A stretch of DNA of 33,360 nt from Acidimicrobiales bacterium. Lineage in GTDB: Bacteria; Actinomycetota; Acidimicrobiia; Acidimicrobiales; Aldehydirespiratoraceae. Of the stretch, positions 8,086-15,809 are shown piece after piece. The stretch is from assembly GCA_029263195.1 (NCBI GenBank), contig JAJCXX010000072.1, positions 1 to 33,360 on the forward strand. The letters are read 5' to 3'. Position 1 is the first letter of the stretch; every line of letters begins with the position of its first letter. The position numbers and the translations under genes are program-made. The notes beneath the pieces were generated by a model. The model did no database searches. It had not been told where the DNA came from and saw nothing but the letters and a program-made list of their open reading frames with translations.

Positions 8086-8883
8086 CTAGATTCCGTCACC
8101 GTGTTCGTGACCCGAGCGATGGTGATCCCCGTGGCCGTGATCATCGAGAAGGATCATTTCGTGGGGGTGGTCGTGTTCCTCGTGACGTCCGAGAGTCCGA
8201 CTACCGAACGCCTTCCGAAGTTGGTCAGGTTGCAGGACTTCCTCGGGGGGACCTGCGGCCACGATTTCAGTGGCAATCAGCAGCACGTTGTCGCAGTGCC
8301 GGGCTTCGTCGAGGTGATGCGTGGTGATGACCACGGTGGTGCCCCGGGCGGTTTCGTCTGCCACCACATCGAGGATTCTCTGCTGGCTGGCGAGATCGAG
8401 CCCGGTGATCGGTTCATCGAGGAGCAGCACACCAGGCCGGGACGACAAGGCTCTGGCGACTCGCACTCGTTGTCGTTGGCCTTCGCTCAGTTCGTGGAAC
8501 TGAAGGCTGAGAAGGTCGATGACTTCGAGACGCTCGGCTGCGGTCTCGATGTGCCGGCGGTCGTCGATCGAGAGGCGCCGAAGTAGTCCGGCCTGCCGAT
8601 AGCGACCCATCTCCAGGACCTCGGAGACCGTTATTGGCATCCACCTGCGTGACACGTGGTGCATCACGTAGCCGATGTCGGAGATGTCGACCCCCACCAC
8701 TGATCCGGCGATGGGACTGTTGAGGCCGGCAAGGGTGTTGAGGAGCGTGGTCTTGCCCGAGCCATTGGCTCCCATGATCGCAGTGGACGTGCCCGCTACA
8801 AAGGTGTGGTTGAGGTGCCGCAACGCCACCTTGCCGTCGTAGGCGACGGTGAGGTCTCTGACCTCTATGGGCGGGGGAGACAT
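8086..8883 (-). CDS. Metal ABC transporter ATP-binding protein with His-rich C-terminal tail (ZnuC-like)
   Basis: The 265-residue ABC ATPase has Walker A GANGSGKT at 38-45, signature LSEGQRQRV (Glu replaces the usual Gly of LSGGQ), Walker B VLLLDEPITGLD and the switch His in VITTHHLDEA. IGYVMHHVSRRWMPITVSEVLEMGRYR resembles the Q-loop region of Zn/Mn-type ATPases. The last 32 residues contain 10 His plus many Asp/Glu (for example HEEHDHPH and DDHGHGDHHRSGHEH), a probable zinc or nickel-binding tail. It should power the ABC-3 permease at 4726-5604, although that gene is on the other strand and four genes intervene here. The start is ATG 8881-8883, 6 bases after a TAGCGT box, so leaderless. Confidence 0.88.
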   Translation of the reverse strand: MSPPPIEVRDLTVAYDGKVALRHLNHTFVAGTSTAIMGANGSGKTTLLNTLAGLNSPIAGSVVGVDISDIGYVMHHVSRRWMPITVSEVLEMGRYRQAGLLRRLSIDDRRHIETAAERLEVIDLLSLQFHELSEGQRQRVRVARALSSRPGVLLLDEPITGLDLASQQRILDVVADETARGTTVVITTHHLDEARHCDNVLLIATEIVAAGPPEEVLQPDQLRKAFGSRTLGRHEEHDHPHEMILLDDHGHGDHHRSGHEHGDGI

Positions 8884-8889
8884 GCCGGC

Positions 8890-8895
8890 ACGCTA
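8890..8895 (-). promoter_or_regulatory. Leaderless -10 box (TAGCGT) for the metal ABC ATPase gene
   Basis: The minus strand reads TAGCGT, GCCGGC, then ATG 8883: TANNNT with 6-nt spacing. It nearly repeats the sequence ahead of the gene at 11129 (TATCGT GCCGGA ATG). It would let the ATPase-reductase pair be expressed apart from the genes upstream. Confidence 0.5.
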
Positions 8896-8909
8896 TCCGG
8901 CGTGCGGCC

Positions 8910-9467
8910 TCATGGAAGCTGTCCGACGTGGGCCAGCGCCAACCTGAGCAGCCGGTCGTGGCCTCCGGTCATTTCGCTGCGAAGTTCGATGCTCATGGCC
9001 TCGCGTGGCGTGACCCAAGCGAGGTCGAGGGAGCTCTGTGACGGCTCGGCCTCGCCGTCGATCGGAACGACGTAGGCGAGGCTCACGGCGTGCTGTCGGG
9101 GATCGTGGAAGCCCGAAACTTCGGGATCGGGGAAGAACTCAGCAACGGCGAACGGGGTGGGGTCGGGCGGAAGCCTCGGTAGTGCCATTGGGCCGAGATC
9201 CTTTTCTACGTGGCGCAGGAGGGCATGGCGGATGCGCTCACCGAACAGGACCCGGCCGGTGACCAGCGCTCGGCTCACTGTGCCGTCGGGCATGGCCTGG
9301 AGAAGCAGGCCGATTTCGCTGACCTCTCCGACCGAGTCGACTCTGACCGGGACTGCATCGACGTAGACCATGGGCACCCGGTCGCGTACTTCGGCTAGGT
9401 CGTCAGGGGTCAGCCATGTCGAGGCGGTTTCGGTGATGTCGGACACGAGTCGAGTCTCGCGTGGCAC
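8910..9467 (-). CDS. DUF4916 (NUDIX-like) protein
   Basis: The sequence matches the actinobacterial DUF4916 family as I recall it: WLTPDDLAEVRDRVPMVYVDAVPVRV, then GLLLQAMPDGTVSRALVTGRVLFGERIRHALLRHVEKDLGPMALPRLP, then FHDPRQHAVSLAYVVP. The fold resembles NUDIX hydrolases, but the full catalytic NUDIX box (GX5EX7REUXEEXGU) is not seen; RVLFGERIRHALLRHVEKDLG occupies its place. The activity is unknown. The open frame starts at GTG 9467; GTG 9446 is an alternative, and neither has a strong ribosome site. It lies 33 bases after the YtcJ-like amidohydrolase stop and 26 before the ABC ATPase, on the same strand. Confidence 0.8.
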   Translation of the reverse strand: MPRETRLVSDITETASTWLTPDDLAEVRDRVPMVYVDAVPVRVDSVGEVSEIGLLLQAMPDGTVSRALVTGRVLFGERIRHALLRHVEKDLGPMALPRLPPDPTPFAVAEFFPDPEVSGFHDPRQHAVSLAYVVPIDGEAEPSQSSLDLAWVTPREAMSIELRSEMTGGHDRLLRLALAHVGQLP

Positions 9468-9500
9468 AGCCCGAGAATCGGGGACCCGTCGAGGAGGAGC

Positions 9501-11129
9501 TCAGAGGCCGTCGATGTTCGAGACCTGAACTCCGTCGAGCCAGGTGGCCTCTATCCCGATCTTGTCGATGTCAGTGGATGCGACTGCCATGGGATCGGTG
9601 TCGAGGATCACCAGATCGGCCCGCTTGCCCGGCTCGAGGCTCCCGACGATGTCGTCGACCCTGAGCTGCCATGCAGCATCGATGGTCACGGCTCGCAATG
9701 CCTCATCGACCGCTACGGCCTCGCTGGGCCCCAGGCGCCCACCCAGACGAGTGAGGCGAGTGACCGCGGTCTGCACGAGGTGCAGGGGTCCGGGCGGATA
9801 CATCGGGGAGTCGGCATGGAGAGACACGCGGTGTCCCTGACCGACGGCGGTGCCGACGGGCATTATGTGTTCGCAACGTTCGGGCCCGAGGATGTGGTCG
9901 TGTAGCTCGGGTCCGTACCAGTGCACATGGTCGACGTGAAACGACGGGCTCACACCGATGTTGCGGGCCCTCGCGAGGTCCTCGGCTGTGACCATGAGGC
10001 AATGTTCCAGGCGCCAACGGTGATCGTCGGAAGACCTGGCGCCCAGGGCCGTCTGGTAGAGGTCGAGAATCTCCCGACAGCCTCGATCACCTTGCGCGTG
10101 GGTGAGTACCTGCCAGCCATCGGCGGCGAGCCCCGAGAGGATCTCGACAAGATCGTTCGGGTCGAAGTTCGCGTAACCAGTCGTGCCCGCGGCTATGCCG
10201 AGGGTGCAGCAGCAGAGTTCCGACTCGAGGTATGGCTCGTCGAGAAGCATGGTGCCCGTATAGGGCGAGCCGTCGTACCAGAGCTTGATTCCCTGGACTC
10301 TGAAGCGATCGTCGCCGTCGCCCGGCGCGAGTCCGAGAGTCTCGATCTCGTTGTGCCGGAGGTAGCCGATCAGACGCTGGGGCACGTCGGGACGGTCGGC
10401 GAACTGACGGAAGAGGGCGAAGCTCGCGGCCGGCACCATGGCGCCGGCCAGTCCGAGTGTGGTGATGCCGACGGTGGCATAGCGCTGATACTGCTTCCAC
10501 ATCTCGACTTCGAGTTGTTCGGGTCCCATGTCGGCGTGGGCGAGGAAGGGCAGCATCGCCACCTGCTCCTCCACCCGCCCGGTCAGGTGTCCGGCTGCAT
10601 CGCGACCGTAGGTCCCGCCGAACACGGGATCGGGGCTCTCGTCGTTGATTGCCGCGGCTCGAAGGGCAGCAGAGTTGACCCAGAGCGTGTGCATCGACTG
10701 GATCATGATCACCAGCGGATTCCGTGGCGCGATGTCGTCAAGACGCGGCCGGTCGTAGTTGCCGAGATCACCGGTGAGCATGGCGTCGAGCCCGAACGCG
10801 AAGATCCACTCGCCGTCGGGTCGTGACGCTGCTTCGGCTCGCAGCGCAGCCTCGACTTCGGCGTCGGTCTTGTGGCTGAAGCCGCTCACGTCGAGCCAGG
10901 AGTAGCAGATTCCGCACAGGTCGGGATGGGTGTGAGGCTCGACTAGGCCGGGCATCAGAGTCCGGCCGGCAAGGTCGATCATTTCGGTGGAAGCGCCCCG
11001 GTGGAGCGCGACGTCCTCGAGGAGCCCCACGCCGGAGATCCTGCCGTCGGTGATGGCGATGGTGTCGGCCGCTCCGGTGTCGGCCATGGTGTGAATCGGT
11101 CCGCCGGTGATGATGGTGTCAGCTGCCAT
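9501..11129 (-). CDS. Amidohydrolase family 3 protein, YtcJ-like
   Basis: The 542-residue protein has the amidohydrolase-3 layout. An N-terminal beta-sandwich segment (DTIITGGPIHTMAD, IAITDGRISGVG) leads into the metal motif MPGLVEPHTHPD (H66-x-H68). Later motifs are THAQGDRG, LEHCLM, SPSFHVDH and HADSPMYPPGPL, and a C-terminal VGSLEPGKRADLVILDTDP returns to the sandwich. YtcJ-type enzymes hydrolyse amide or cyclic amide bonds; no substrate can be named. The start is ATG 11129, 6 bases after a TATCGT box (leaderless), making this the first gene of the minus-strand cluster that continues to 5594. Confidence 0.9.
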   Translation of the reverse strand: MAADTIITGGPIHTMADTGAADTIAITDGRISGVGLLEDVALHRGASTEMIDLAGRTLMPGLVEPHTHPDLCGICYSWLDVSGFSHKTDAEVEAALRAEAASRPDGEWIFAFGLDAMLTGDLGNYDRPRLDDIAPRNPLVIMIQSMHTLWVNSAALRAAAINDESPDPVFGGTYGRDAAGHLTGRVEEQVAMLPFLAHADMGPEQLEVEMWKQYQRYATVGITTLGLAGAMVPAASFALFRQFADRPDVPQRLIGYLRHNEIETLGLAPGDGDDRFRVQGIKLWYDGSPYTGTMLLDEPYLESELCCCTLGIAAGTTGYANFDPNDLVEILSGLAADGWQVLTHAQGDRGCREILDLYQTALGARSSDDHRWRLEHCLMVTAEDLARARNIGVSPSFHVDHVHWYGPELHDHILGPERCEHIMPVGTAVGQGHRVSLHADSPMYPPGPLHLVQTAVTRLTRLGGRLGPSEAVAVDEALRAVTIDAAWQLRVDDIVGSLEPGKRADLVILDTDPMAVASTDIDKIGIEATWLDGVQVSNIDGL

Positions 11130-11135
11130 TCCGGC

Positions 11136-11141
11136 ACGATA
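11136..11141 (-). promoter_or_regulatory. Leaderless -10 box (TATCGT) for the YtcJ-like gene
   Basis: On the minus strand TATCGT, GCCGGA, then ATG 11129. The spacing is 6 nt as at the other leaderless starts here. This is the head promoter of the 11129-5594 cluster. Confidence 0.5.
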
Positions 11142-11247
11142 GTTGTCCGGGCTGAGATGCGAGATCCCGTCGGCTTTCGCGGGTTGCCCCGACCCCGTAT
11201 TGTCCTGGCGGCAGTTGCAAGGGCCGCCGAGGGAGGAGAGTGCGTCG

Positions 11248-12216
11248 ATGACCGAGAGACGGGGTGCGGTTGAGGTGGGGACAAGTGATCCCGGAGCGAA
11301 ACTGAGCGCGCGTCGTGTCGTGGTTGAGCCCTATGGCATCGAACTCGGCCCCCTCGGTCACCTGGCGGAGGAGAGGCAACGGCTCGCCACCCCGCGGTTC
11401 GACCACATCGGAGTTATTCCACGGGGCACCACGGTGGGTGCCGAGATCACCGGTGTCGACCTTCGCTCCAATCTCTCCGACCAGGTGATAGGCGACCTCA
11501 AACGGGCTCTTCTCGACTACAAGATGATCTACTTCCGGGACCAACCGATCAGTTCCGAGCAACACATCGCCTTCGCCAGCCGGTTCGGTGATCTCGAGAT
11601 TCATCCCTTCATCGGCAGCAATACCGATCATCCCGAACTGGTGCGCTTCGAGAAGTCGGCCGACACCGGCGGTTTCGAGAACGGCTGGCATCACGATGTC
11701 ACGTGGCGCGAAGAGCCTTCCATGGGAGCAGTGCTCCACGCGATCGAGGTGCCGACAACCGGTGGAGACACCCTTTTCAGCGATGTTGCGGCCGCTTACG
11801 ACGGGCTCGACGAATCAACAAAGTCTCGCGTCGCCGACCTCTACGCGATCCATGACTTCATGCTCGCGTTCGGAGCACAAGTTCCGCCCGAGCGGATGGA
11901 AGCCACCCGGGCGAAGTTCCCACCGGCCCGGCACCCCGTCGTGCACACTCACCCCGACACAGGCCGCAAGTTGATCTACGTGAATCGCTATTTCACCTCC
12001 CACATCGAGGGTCTTCCCGTCGACGAGAGCATCGCCTTGGTGAACATGCTCGCTGAGCGCTCGGAGATCGTGGAGTATCAGTTTCGACTCACCTGGGAGC
12101 CTCACACCGTTGCCTTCTGGGACAACCGGTCCGTGCAGCACTACGCGACGAGCGACTACTGGCCCGACGTCCGGATAATGGAGCGGGCCAGCATCATCGG
12201 GCCACGTCCCCTCTGA
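11248..12216 (+). CDS. TauD/TfdA family Fe(II)/2-oxoglutarate dioxygenase
   Basis: The 322-residue protein has the facial triad H148-x-D150 in GWHHDVTW and H298 in WDNRSVQHYATSDYW, plus R313 (IMERASI), the usual 2-oxoglutarate-binding Arg. N-terminal GAEITGVDLRSNLSDQ and YFRDQPISSEQHIAFASRFGDLE are standard TauD motifs. These enzymes hydroxylate a substrate such as taurine, alkyl sulfates or aryloxyacids to release the acid group; the substrate is unknown. The frame opens at 11143, but I choose ATG 11248 because GGGAGGAGAG at 11231-11240 is a strong ribosome site, and a longer form would start close to the divergent amidohydrolase promoter. TATTGT at 11198-11203 is a possible -10 box. ung follows after 7 bases. 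Confidence 0.9.
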   Translation: MTERRGAVEVGTSDPGAKLSARRVVVEPYGIELGPLGHLAEERQRLATPRFDHIGVIPRGTTVGAEITGVDLRSNLSDQVIGDLKRALLDYKMIYFRDQPISSEQHIAFASRFGDLEIHPFIGSNTDHPELVRFEKSADTGGFENGWHHDVTWREEPSMGAVLHAIEVPTTGGDTLFSDVAAAYDGLDESTKSRVADLYAIHDFMLAFGAQVPPERMEATRAKFPPARHPVVHTHPDTGRKLIYVNRYFTSHIEGLPVDESIALVNMLAERSEIVEYQFRLTWEPHTVAFWDNRSVQHYATSDYWPDVRIMERASIIGPRPL

Positions 12217-12223
12217 CACCGCG

Positions 12224-12895
12224 ATGGCCCCGACCACCGACTGGAATCCGCTGCTCAGGGGCGAGTTCGACAAGCAGTACTGGAAGGACCTAGTTCGTTT
12301 CGTGGCCGACGAGCGAGCCAGTCACGAGGTGTATCCGGCTACCGACCGGGTCTTCGCGGCCCTTCACCTCACCCCTTGGGCCGACGTGAAGGTGATGATT
12401 CTCGGTCAGGACCCCTACCACGGACCCGGTCAGGCTCATGGCCTGTGTTTCTCGGTACCAAATGGGGTACGAAGGCCGCCGTCGTTGGCCAACATCGTCA
12501 AGGAGCTCGAATCCGATCTCGGGGTCGAGACCGGAGCCGGCGGTTCCTTGGAGCCATGGGCACGTCAAGGGGTCCTCCTGCTCAACACCACTCTCACGGT
12601 TCGCCGGGCTGAAGCCGCCAGTCATCAGCGACACGGCTGGGAGACTTTCACCGACGAGGTGCTTCGTGTGGTCAACGACAAGAGTGAGACGGTGGTGTTC
12701 ATCTTGTGGGGCTCCTCCGCCAGAGCCAAGTTGAGGCTCATCGACACCGGCCGCCATGTGGTGATCGAGTCGCCCCATCCTTCGCCCCTCTCGGCTCATC
12801 GAGGATTCCTGGGGTCGAAACCGTTCAGCCGCGCCAACGCCGCTCTTGTGGAGGCCGGCCGCCGGGAGATCGACTGGACTCTGCGGCCCTCCTGA
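12224..12895 (+). CDS. ung: Uracil-DNA glycosylase, family 1
   Basis: The 223-residue enzyme excises uracil from DNA to begin base-excision repair. Family-1 motifs are complete: water-activating GQDPYHGPGQAHGLCFSV (GQDPYH at 61-66, catalytic D63), PPSLANIVKEL, the uracil-binding region GVLLLNTTLTV, and the minor-groove loop HPSPLSAHRGFLGS with H185. The length matches bacterial Ung. It begins at ATG 12224, 7 bases after the dioxygenase stop, so it is probably co-transcribed with that gene. Its final 71 bases overlap, on the opposite strand, the 3' end of the pseudouridine synthase gene. Confidence 0.97.
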   Translation: MAPTTDWNPLLRGEFDKQYWKDLVRFVADERASHEVYPATDRVFAALHLTPWADVKVMILGQDPYHGPGQAHGLCFSVPNGVRRPPSLANIVKELESDLGVETGAGGSLEPWARQGVLLLNTTLTVRRAEAASHQRHGWETFTDEVLRVVNDKSETVVFILWGSSARAKLRLIDTGRHVVIESPHPSPLSAHRGFLGSKPFSRANAALVEAGRREIDWTLRPS

Positions 12896-13481
12896 CGCTG
12901 GCTTGGAGATCCGCTACGGAGTCGTTGGCGAGTATCTGCCACTCGCCCGGGTCGAGCCCGGCGATCCCGATGGGTCCGATCGCCTCACGAACCAGACGCA
13001 GGGTGGGATGGCCGACCGAGGCGGTCATGCGACGGATCTGCCGGTTTCGGCCTTCCGTCAGCTCGATTCGCAACCACGAGTCGGGCACCGATTTCCTCAC
13101 ACGTATCGGCACACGACGGGGTGGGAGTCGTGGGGGGTCGGTGAGCAGCTCGGCCCGGGCCGGTCTGGTGAGCCCGTCCTTGAGCTCGACTCCGACTCGT
13201 AGATGCCGCAGGCAGGTCTCATCGGGAATGCCCTCAACCTGAACCAGGTAGGTACGGGGATGGCCGACATCGGGATCCATCAACTGGCCGCGAAGGCTCT
13301 TTGATCTCGTCAACACCAACAAGCCCTCGCTGTCGCGATCGAGCCGTCCGGCCGCGTAGATGTCGGGGATGTCGATGTAGTCAGAAAGGGTTTCGCGGCC
13401 TTCACGGTCGGTGAAAGCGGTCAGCACGCCGTGGGGCTTCCAGAAGCGCACCACGAGTTGAGGGTCGTCGGCGGGATCCAC
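12825..13481 (-). CDS. rRNA pseudouridine synthase, RsuA/RluE-like
   Basis: This 218-residue protein has the RsuA/RluB/E/F family motif AAGRLDRDSEGLLVLT, with catalytic Asp at 48, preceded by WKPHGVLTAFTDREGRETLSDYIDIPDIY. That stretch closely follows E. coli RluE (modifying 23S rRNA near U2457). It lacks an N-terminal S4 domain, as RluE does. LTEGRNRQIRRMTASVGHPTLRLVREAIGPI is the conserved C-terminal part. The last 30 or so residues (SSRSPGGRPPQERRWRG at the end) are a basic extension encoded opposite the end of ung. The start is GTG 13481, 3 bases after the menB stop, so it is translated as the last gene of that operon. Confidence 0.88.
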   Translation of the reverse strand: MDPADDPQLVVRFWKPHGVLTAFTDREGRETLSDYIDIPDIYAAGRLDRDSEGLLVLTRSKSLRGQLMDPDVGHPRTYLVQVEGIPDETCLRHLRVGVELKDGLTRPARAELLTDPPRLPPRRVPIRVRKSVPDSWLRIELTEGRNRQIRRMTASVGHPTLRLVREAIGPIGIAGLDPGEWQILANDSVADLQASVRRAAESSRSPGGRPPQERRWRG

Positions 13482-13484
13482 CGA

Positions 13485-14402
13485 TCAGAAGTACCAGGGG
13501 AAGGGAGACCAATCGGGTTGGCGTTTCTCGAGGAACGCGTCGCGTCCCTCGACGGCCTCTTCGGTCATGTAGGCCAGCCGTGTCGCCTCTCCCGCGAACA
13601 CCTGCTGGCCGACCAGACCGTCGTCGATGAGGTTGAACGCGAACTTGGCCATGCGCTGTGCCGTAGGGCTCTTGGAGTTGACTTCGGCCGCCCACTCGAG
13701 GGCCACAGCCTCGAGACTCGCGTGCGGCACCACCTTGTTGACCATCCCCATGGCGTGGGCTTCCTCGGCTGAGTAGTCGTGGCCGAGAAAGAAGATCTCG
13801 CGTGCCCGTTTCTGGCCGACCTGACGGGCGAGGTAGGCCGAACCGAACCCGCCGTCGAAGCTGGCAACATCGGTGTCGGTCTGTTTGAAGATGGCGTGGT
13901 CGGCGGATGCAAGGGTGAGATCGGCGGTGACATGAAGGCTGTGGCCGCCGCCTACGGCCCAACCCGGAACCACCGCGATCACAATCTTCGGCATGGTTCG
14001 GATGAGTCTCTGCACCTCGAGAATGTGTAGTCGACCGGCTCGGGCCGGATCGATCGTGTCGGCGGTTTCTCCCTCGGCGTACTTGTAGCCCTCACGGCCG
14101 CGGATCCGCTGATCTCCGCCGGAACAGAACGCCCAGCCGCCGTCGCGTGGCGACGGTCCGTTGCCGGTGAGCAGCACACATCCAACATCGCTGCTCATGC
14201 GGGCGTGGTCGAGACACCTGTAGAGCTCGTCGACGGTTCGGGGCCGAAAGGCATTGCGGACCTCGGGCCGGTCGAAGGCAATTCGTACCGTGCCCTGCTC
14301 TCGGGCCCGGTGGTATGTGATGTCGGTGAGATCTTCGAATCCGGGCACACTCGCCCAGGAGTCAGGGTCGAACAGTTCGGATACAGAATCGTCGGAAATC
14401 AT
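13485..14402 (-). CDS. menB: 1,4-dihydroxy-2-naphthoyl-CoA synthase
   Basis: This crotonase-fold enzyme closes the second ring in menaquinone biosynthesis, turning o-succinylbenzoyl-CoA into 1,4-dihydroxy-2-naphthoyl-CoA. MenB-specific stretches are DITYHRAREQGTVRIAFDRPEVRNAFRP, WAFCSGGDQRIRGREGYKY, PGWAVGGGHSLHVTADLTLAS (oxyanion-hole region), FKQTDTDVASFDGGFGSAYLARQVGQK and the C-terminal FLEKRQPDWSPFPWYF. At 305 residues it is the longer actinobacterial form. I use ATG 14402, which has GAGG six bases upstream; GTG 14405 is one codon earlier but too close to that site. It lies 59 bases after the HTTM-like gene and 3 bases before the pseudouridine synthase on the same strand. No other men biosynthesis gene is seen nearby, apart from the MenJ-like reductase. 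Confidence 0.95.
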   Translation of the reverse strand: MISDDSVSELFDPDSWASVPGFEDLTDITYHRAREQGTVRIAFDRPEVRNAFRPRTVDELYRCLDHARMSSDVGCVLLTGNGPSPRDGGWAFCSGGDQRIRGREGYKYAEGETADTIDPARAGRLHILEVQRLIRTMPKIVIAVVPGWAVGGGHSLHVTADLTLASADHAIFKQTDTDVASFDGGFGSAYLARQVGQKRAREIFFLGHDYSAEEAHAMGMVNKVVPHASLEAVALEWAAEVNSKSPTAQRMAKFAFNLIDDGLVGQQVFAGEATRLAYMTEEAVEGRDAFLEKRQPDWSPFPWYF

Positions 14403-14461
14403 CACTGTCCTCGGTTCGGTCGGCTCCTCAGACTATCGCCGGGCCGGGGTCGGGTCCGGTG

Positions 14462-15346
14462 TCACAGGGCGGGTTCGAGAGGGGCGGCTATGGCGTTCTG
14501 CGCCCGCCTTCGATCGAGGAACCTCACCACCGCGACCTCGACGGGCAGGAGCGGGAGCAGAGCAATGCCGAGGAGTTGATAGGGGAAGAGGATCGCCATC
14601 ATCCCCAGGATCGCGAAGTGAAGCAGAACCACCGATGCCGCCCAGACGATGGCGATTCGTTCCTTGAGCAGCGCCAGCGGGGCGCCGAGTTCGATTACGA
14701 GAGCCACGATGGCAGATGGAGCCATCAGCCAGTGCTGCTTGATGAAGAAGGCTGCGAAGGGTGAGGCGGAGGTGCCGAGTTCGATCTTTCGGGCGTTGTC
14801 GAAGGCGATTTGGTGGAGGAGAACGTCGCCGTCGATCCAGTGCATGCCGCTGATTCGGAGTTTGGCTATGCCCGCGAGCAGATAGGCGCCGGTGGCGAGC
14901 ACTGCCATCGACTTGAGCGCCCACCAGCCGTCGTCGGATTCGGTGTCGCGGTGGCTGTCGACCGACCACACGACGGCGGCCGGTGCCAGCGCCAGAACGA
15001 CCAGCTGGACCGAGATGAGGTTCTCGGTGTGAATGATGTGTCCCCAGGAGTTTCGGTATGTGGTGATGAACATGAACGCAACCGCGGTGACCGGGGCGGT
15101 GAGGCGGTAACGCCAGCCGAACACCATCGCGGTCCCGGCAACGACGACGACACCGATGCCGACCACCACGTAGGACACAGGCAGCGGTTTGTCGAGGAAC
15201 CAGAGTGGACCGACCGGATCGAATCTTCGAGCCGGCTGGCGGCTGGTGTCGAGGATGTTGATGGTGCGAACGAGAGTCCAGATCACGGCGTAGCTGCCCA
15301 TGGCGATCCGGATGATCGCCAGCCTTTGCAGCGCGTTGCGCTTCAC
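14462..15346 (-). CDS. HTTM-like (vitamin K-dependent carboxylase-related) integral membrane protein
   Basis: The 294-residue protein has about seven hydrophobic segments. RLAIIRIAMGSYAVIWTL near the start, then YRNSWGHIIHTENL and YLLAGIAKLRISGMHWIDGDVLLHQ, fit the HTTM/DoxX-like group that shares its membrane fold with vitamin K-dependent gamma-carboxylase. The motif AG-I-A-K-L lines up, from memory, with AG-V-K-K-L of human carboxylase, which would put K162 at the proposed catalytic Lys. The start is GTG 15346, whose GTGA overlaps the stop of the upstream partner gene by 4 bases; GTG 15361 is the alternative. It is followed by menB. Function unknown; a plain membrane partner role is equally possible. 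Confidence 0.65.
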   Translation of the reverse strand: MKRNALQRLAIIRIAMGSYAVIWTLVRTINILDTSRQPARRFDPVGPLWFLDKPLPVSYVVVGIGVVVVAGTAMVFGWRYRLTAPVTAVAFMFITTYRNSWGHIIHTENLISVQLVVLALAPAAVVWSVDSHRDTESDDGWWALKSMAVLATGAYLLAGIAKLRISGMHWIDGDVLLHQIAFDNARKIELGTSASPFAAFFIKQHWLMAPSAIVALVIELGAPLALLKERIAIVWAASVVLLHFAILGMMAILFPYQLLGIALLPLLPVEVAVVRFLDRRRAQNAIAAPLEPAL

Positions 15347-15765
15347 TGTCCGCTTCTGCACTCAGAGACGACCTCGATCGAGATCGGACGGGCGTTGTGA
15401 TCGACAAGCGCAGCGGTGTCGACCACTTCGGTGCGTATCTGCACGGTGAGGTCAGGATTGTCGAGCCGATCGGCGATATCGATGCACAGAAGCTCGGCGT
15501 CTCCGTTGCGAACTGCTCGACTGACGACCACCGCAGCCGACACGATCTCATCGGTCCCGGAAATCTGCTTGGGGGACAGGTGGTCGGTCCCACCGGTGGG
15601 ATCGATCGTGACCGCGGTGTCGATCGACATGATCGCACCCCTGTCGGTGGCGAACATCGGATAGGTCGACAGTGGATAGGTGTCGTCTCGCGGCTCACGA
15701 AGCAGGGGTGAGAGAATCACGGCGGCGGCGATGAACGGCGCCAGCCGTCGCAGGGTGCGGGACAT
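15343..15765 (-). CDS. Small membrane-anchored or secreted protein, partner of the HTTM-like protein
   Basis: The 140-residue protein starts with a signal anchor (MSRTLRRLAPFIAAAVILSPLL), followed by REPRDDTYPLSTYPMFATDRG. The 'PLSxYPMF' phrase is one I associate with small genes beside HTTM-like genes. The remainder is a beta-rich extracytoplasmic domain with Cys in ELLCIDIADRL and SECRSGQ, possibly a disulfide. The frame runs from GTG 15792, but ATG 15765 lies exactly 6 bases after TACTAT and gives a clean signal anchor, so I choose it as a leaderless start. Its stop overlaps the HTTM-like GTG by 4 bases, implying coupled production and probably a complex. No known function. Confidence 0.7.
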   Translation of the reverse strand: MSRTLRRLAPFIAAAVILSPLLREPRDDTYPLSTYPMFATDRGAIMSIDTAVTIDPTGGTDHLSPKQISGTDEIVSAAVVVSRAVRNGDAELLCIDIADRLDNPDLTVQIRTEVVDTAALVDHNARPISIEVVSECRSGQ

Positions 15766-15771
15766 CGGCAC

Positions 15772-15777
15772 ATAGTA
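15772..15777 (-). promoter_or_regulatory. Leaderless -10 box (TACTAT) for the HTTM-partner operon
   Basis: Minus strand: TACTAT, GTGCCG, then ATG 15765. This would be the promoter of the operon partner-HTTM-menB-pseudouridine synthase. It sits 20 bases from the oppositely oriented box at 15797, so the two promoters must share or exclude RNA polymerase. Confidence 0.5.
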
Positions 15778-15796
15778 GATGCAGTACGCCACCCTG

Positions 15797-15802
15797 TAGC
15801 GT
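15797..15802 (+). promoter_or_regulatory. Leaderless -10 box (TAGCGT) for the secreted toroid gene
   Basis: Plus strand: TAGCGT, GCCCGCC, then GTG 15810 (7-nt spacing). It is divergent from the box at 15777-15772 with only 19 bases between the hexamers. Confidence 0.45.
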
Positions 15803-15809
15803 GCCCGCC

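Noticed and set aside
9921..10826. 301-codon plus-strand open frame opposite the YtcJ-like amidohydrolase
   Set aside because: It lies wholly antisense to a gene with clear family motifs, has no recognisable domain or ribosome site, and is the kind of open frame high GC produces.
11143..11247. N-terminal extension of the TauD-like protein
   Set aside because: No ribosome site there, and it overlaps the divergent amidohydrolase promoter; GGGAGGAGAG supports ATG 11248.
14433..15698. 421-codon minus-strand frame overlapping the HTTM-like gene and its partner
   Set aside because: Arg/Ser/Pro-rich low-complexity translation typical of a wrong frame; the two real genes in other frames have signal and membrane segments and coupled starts.
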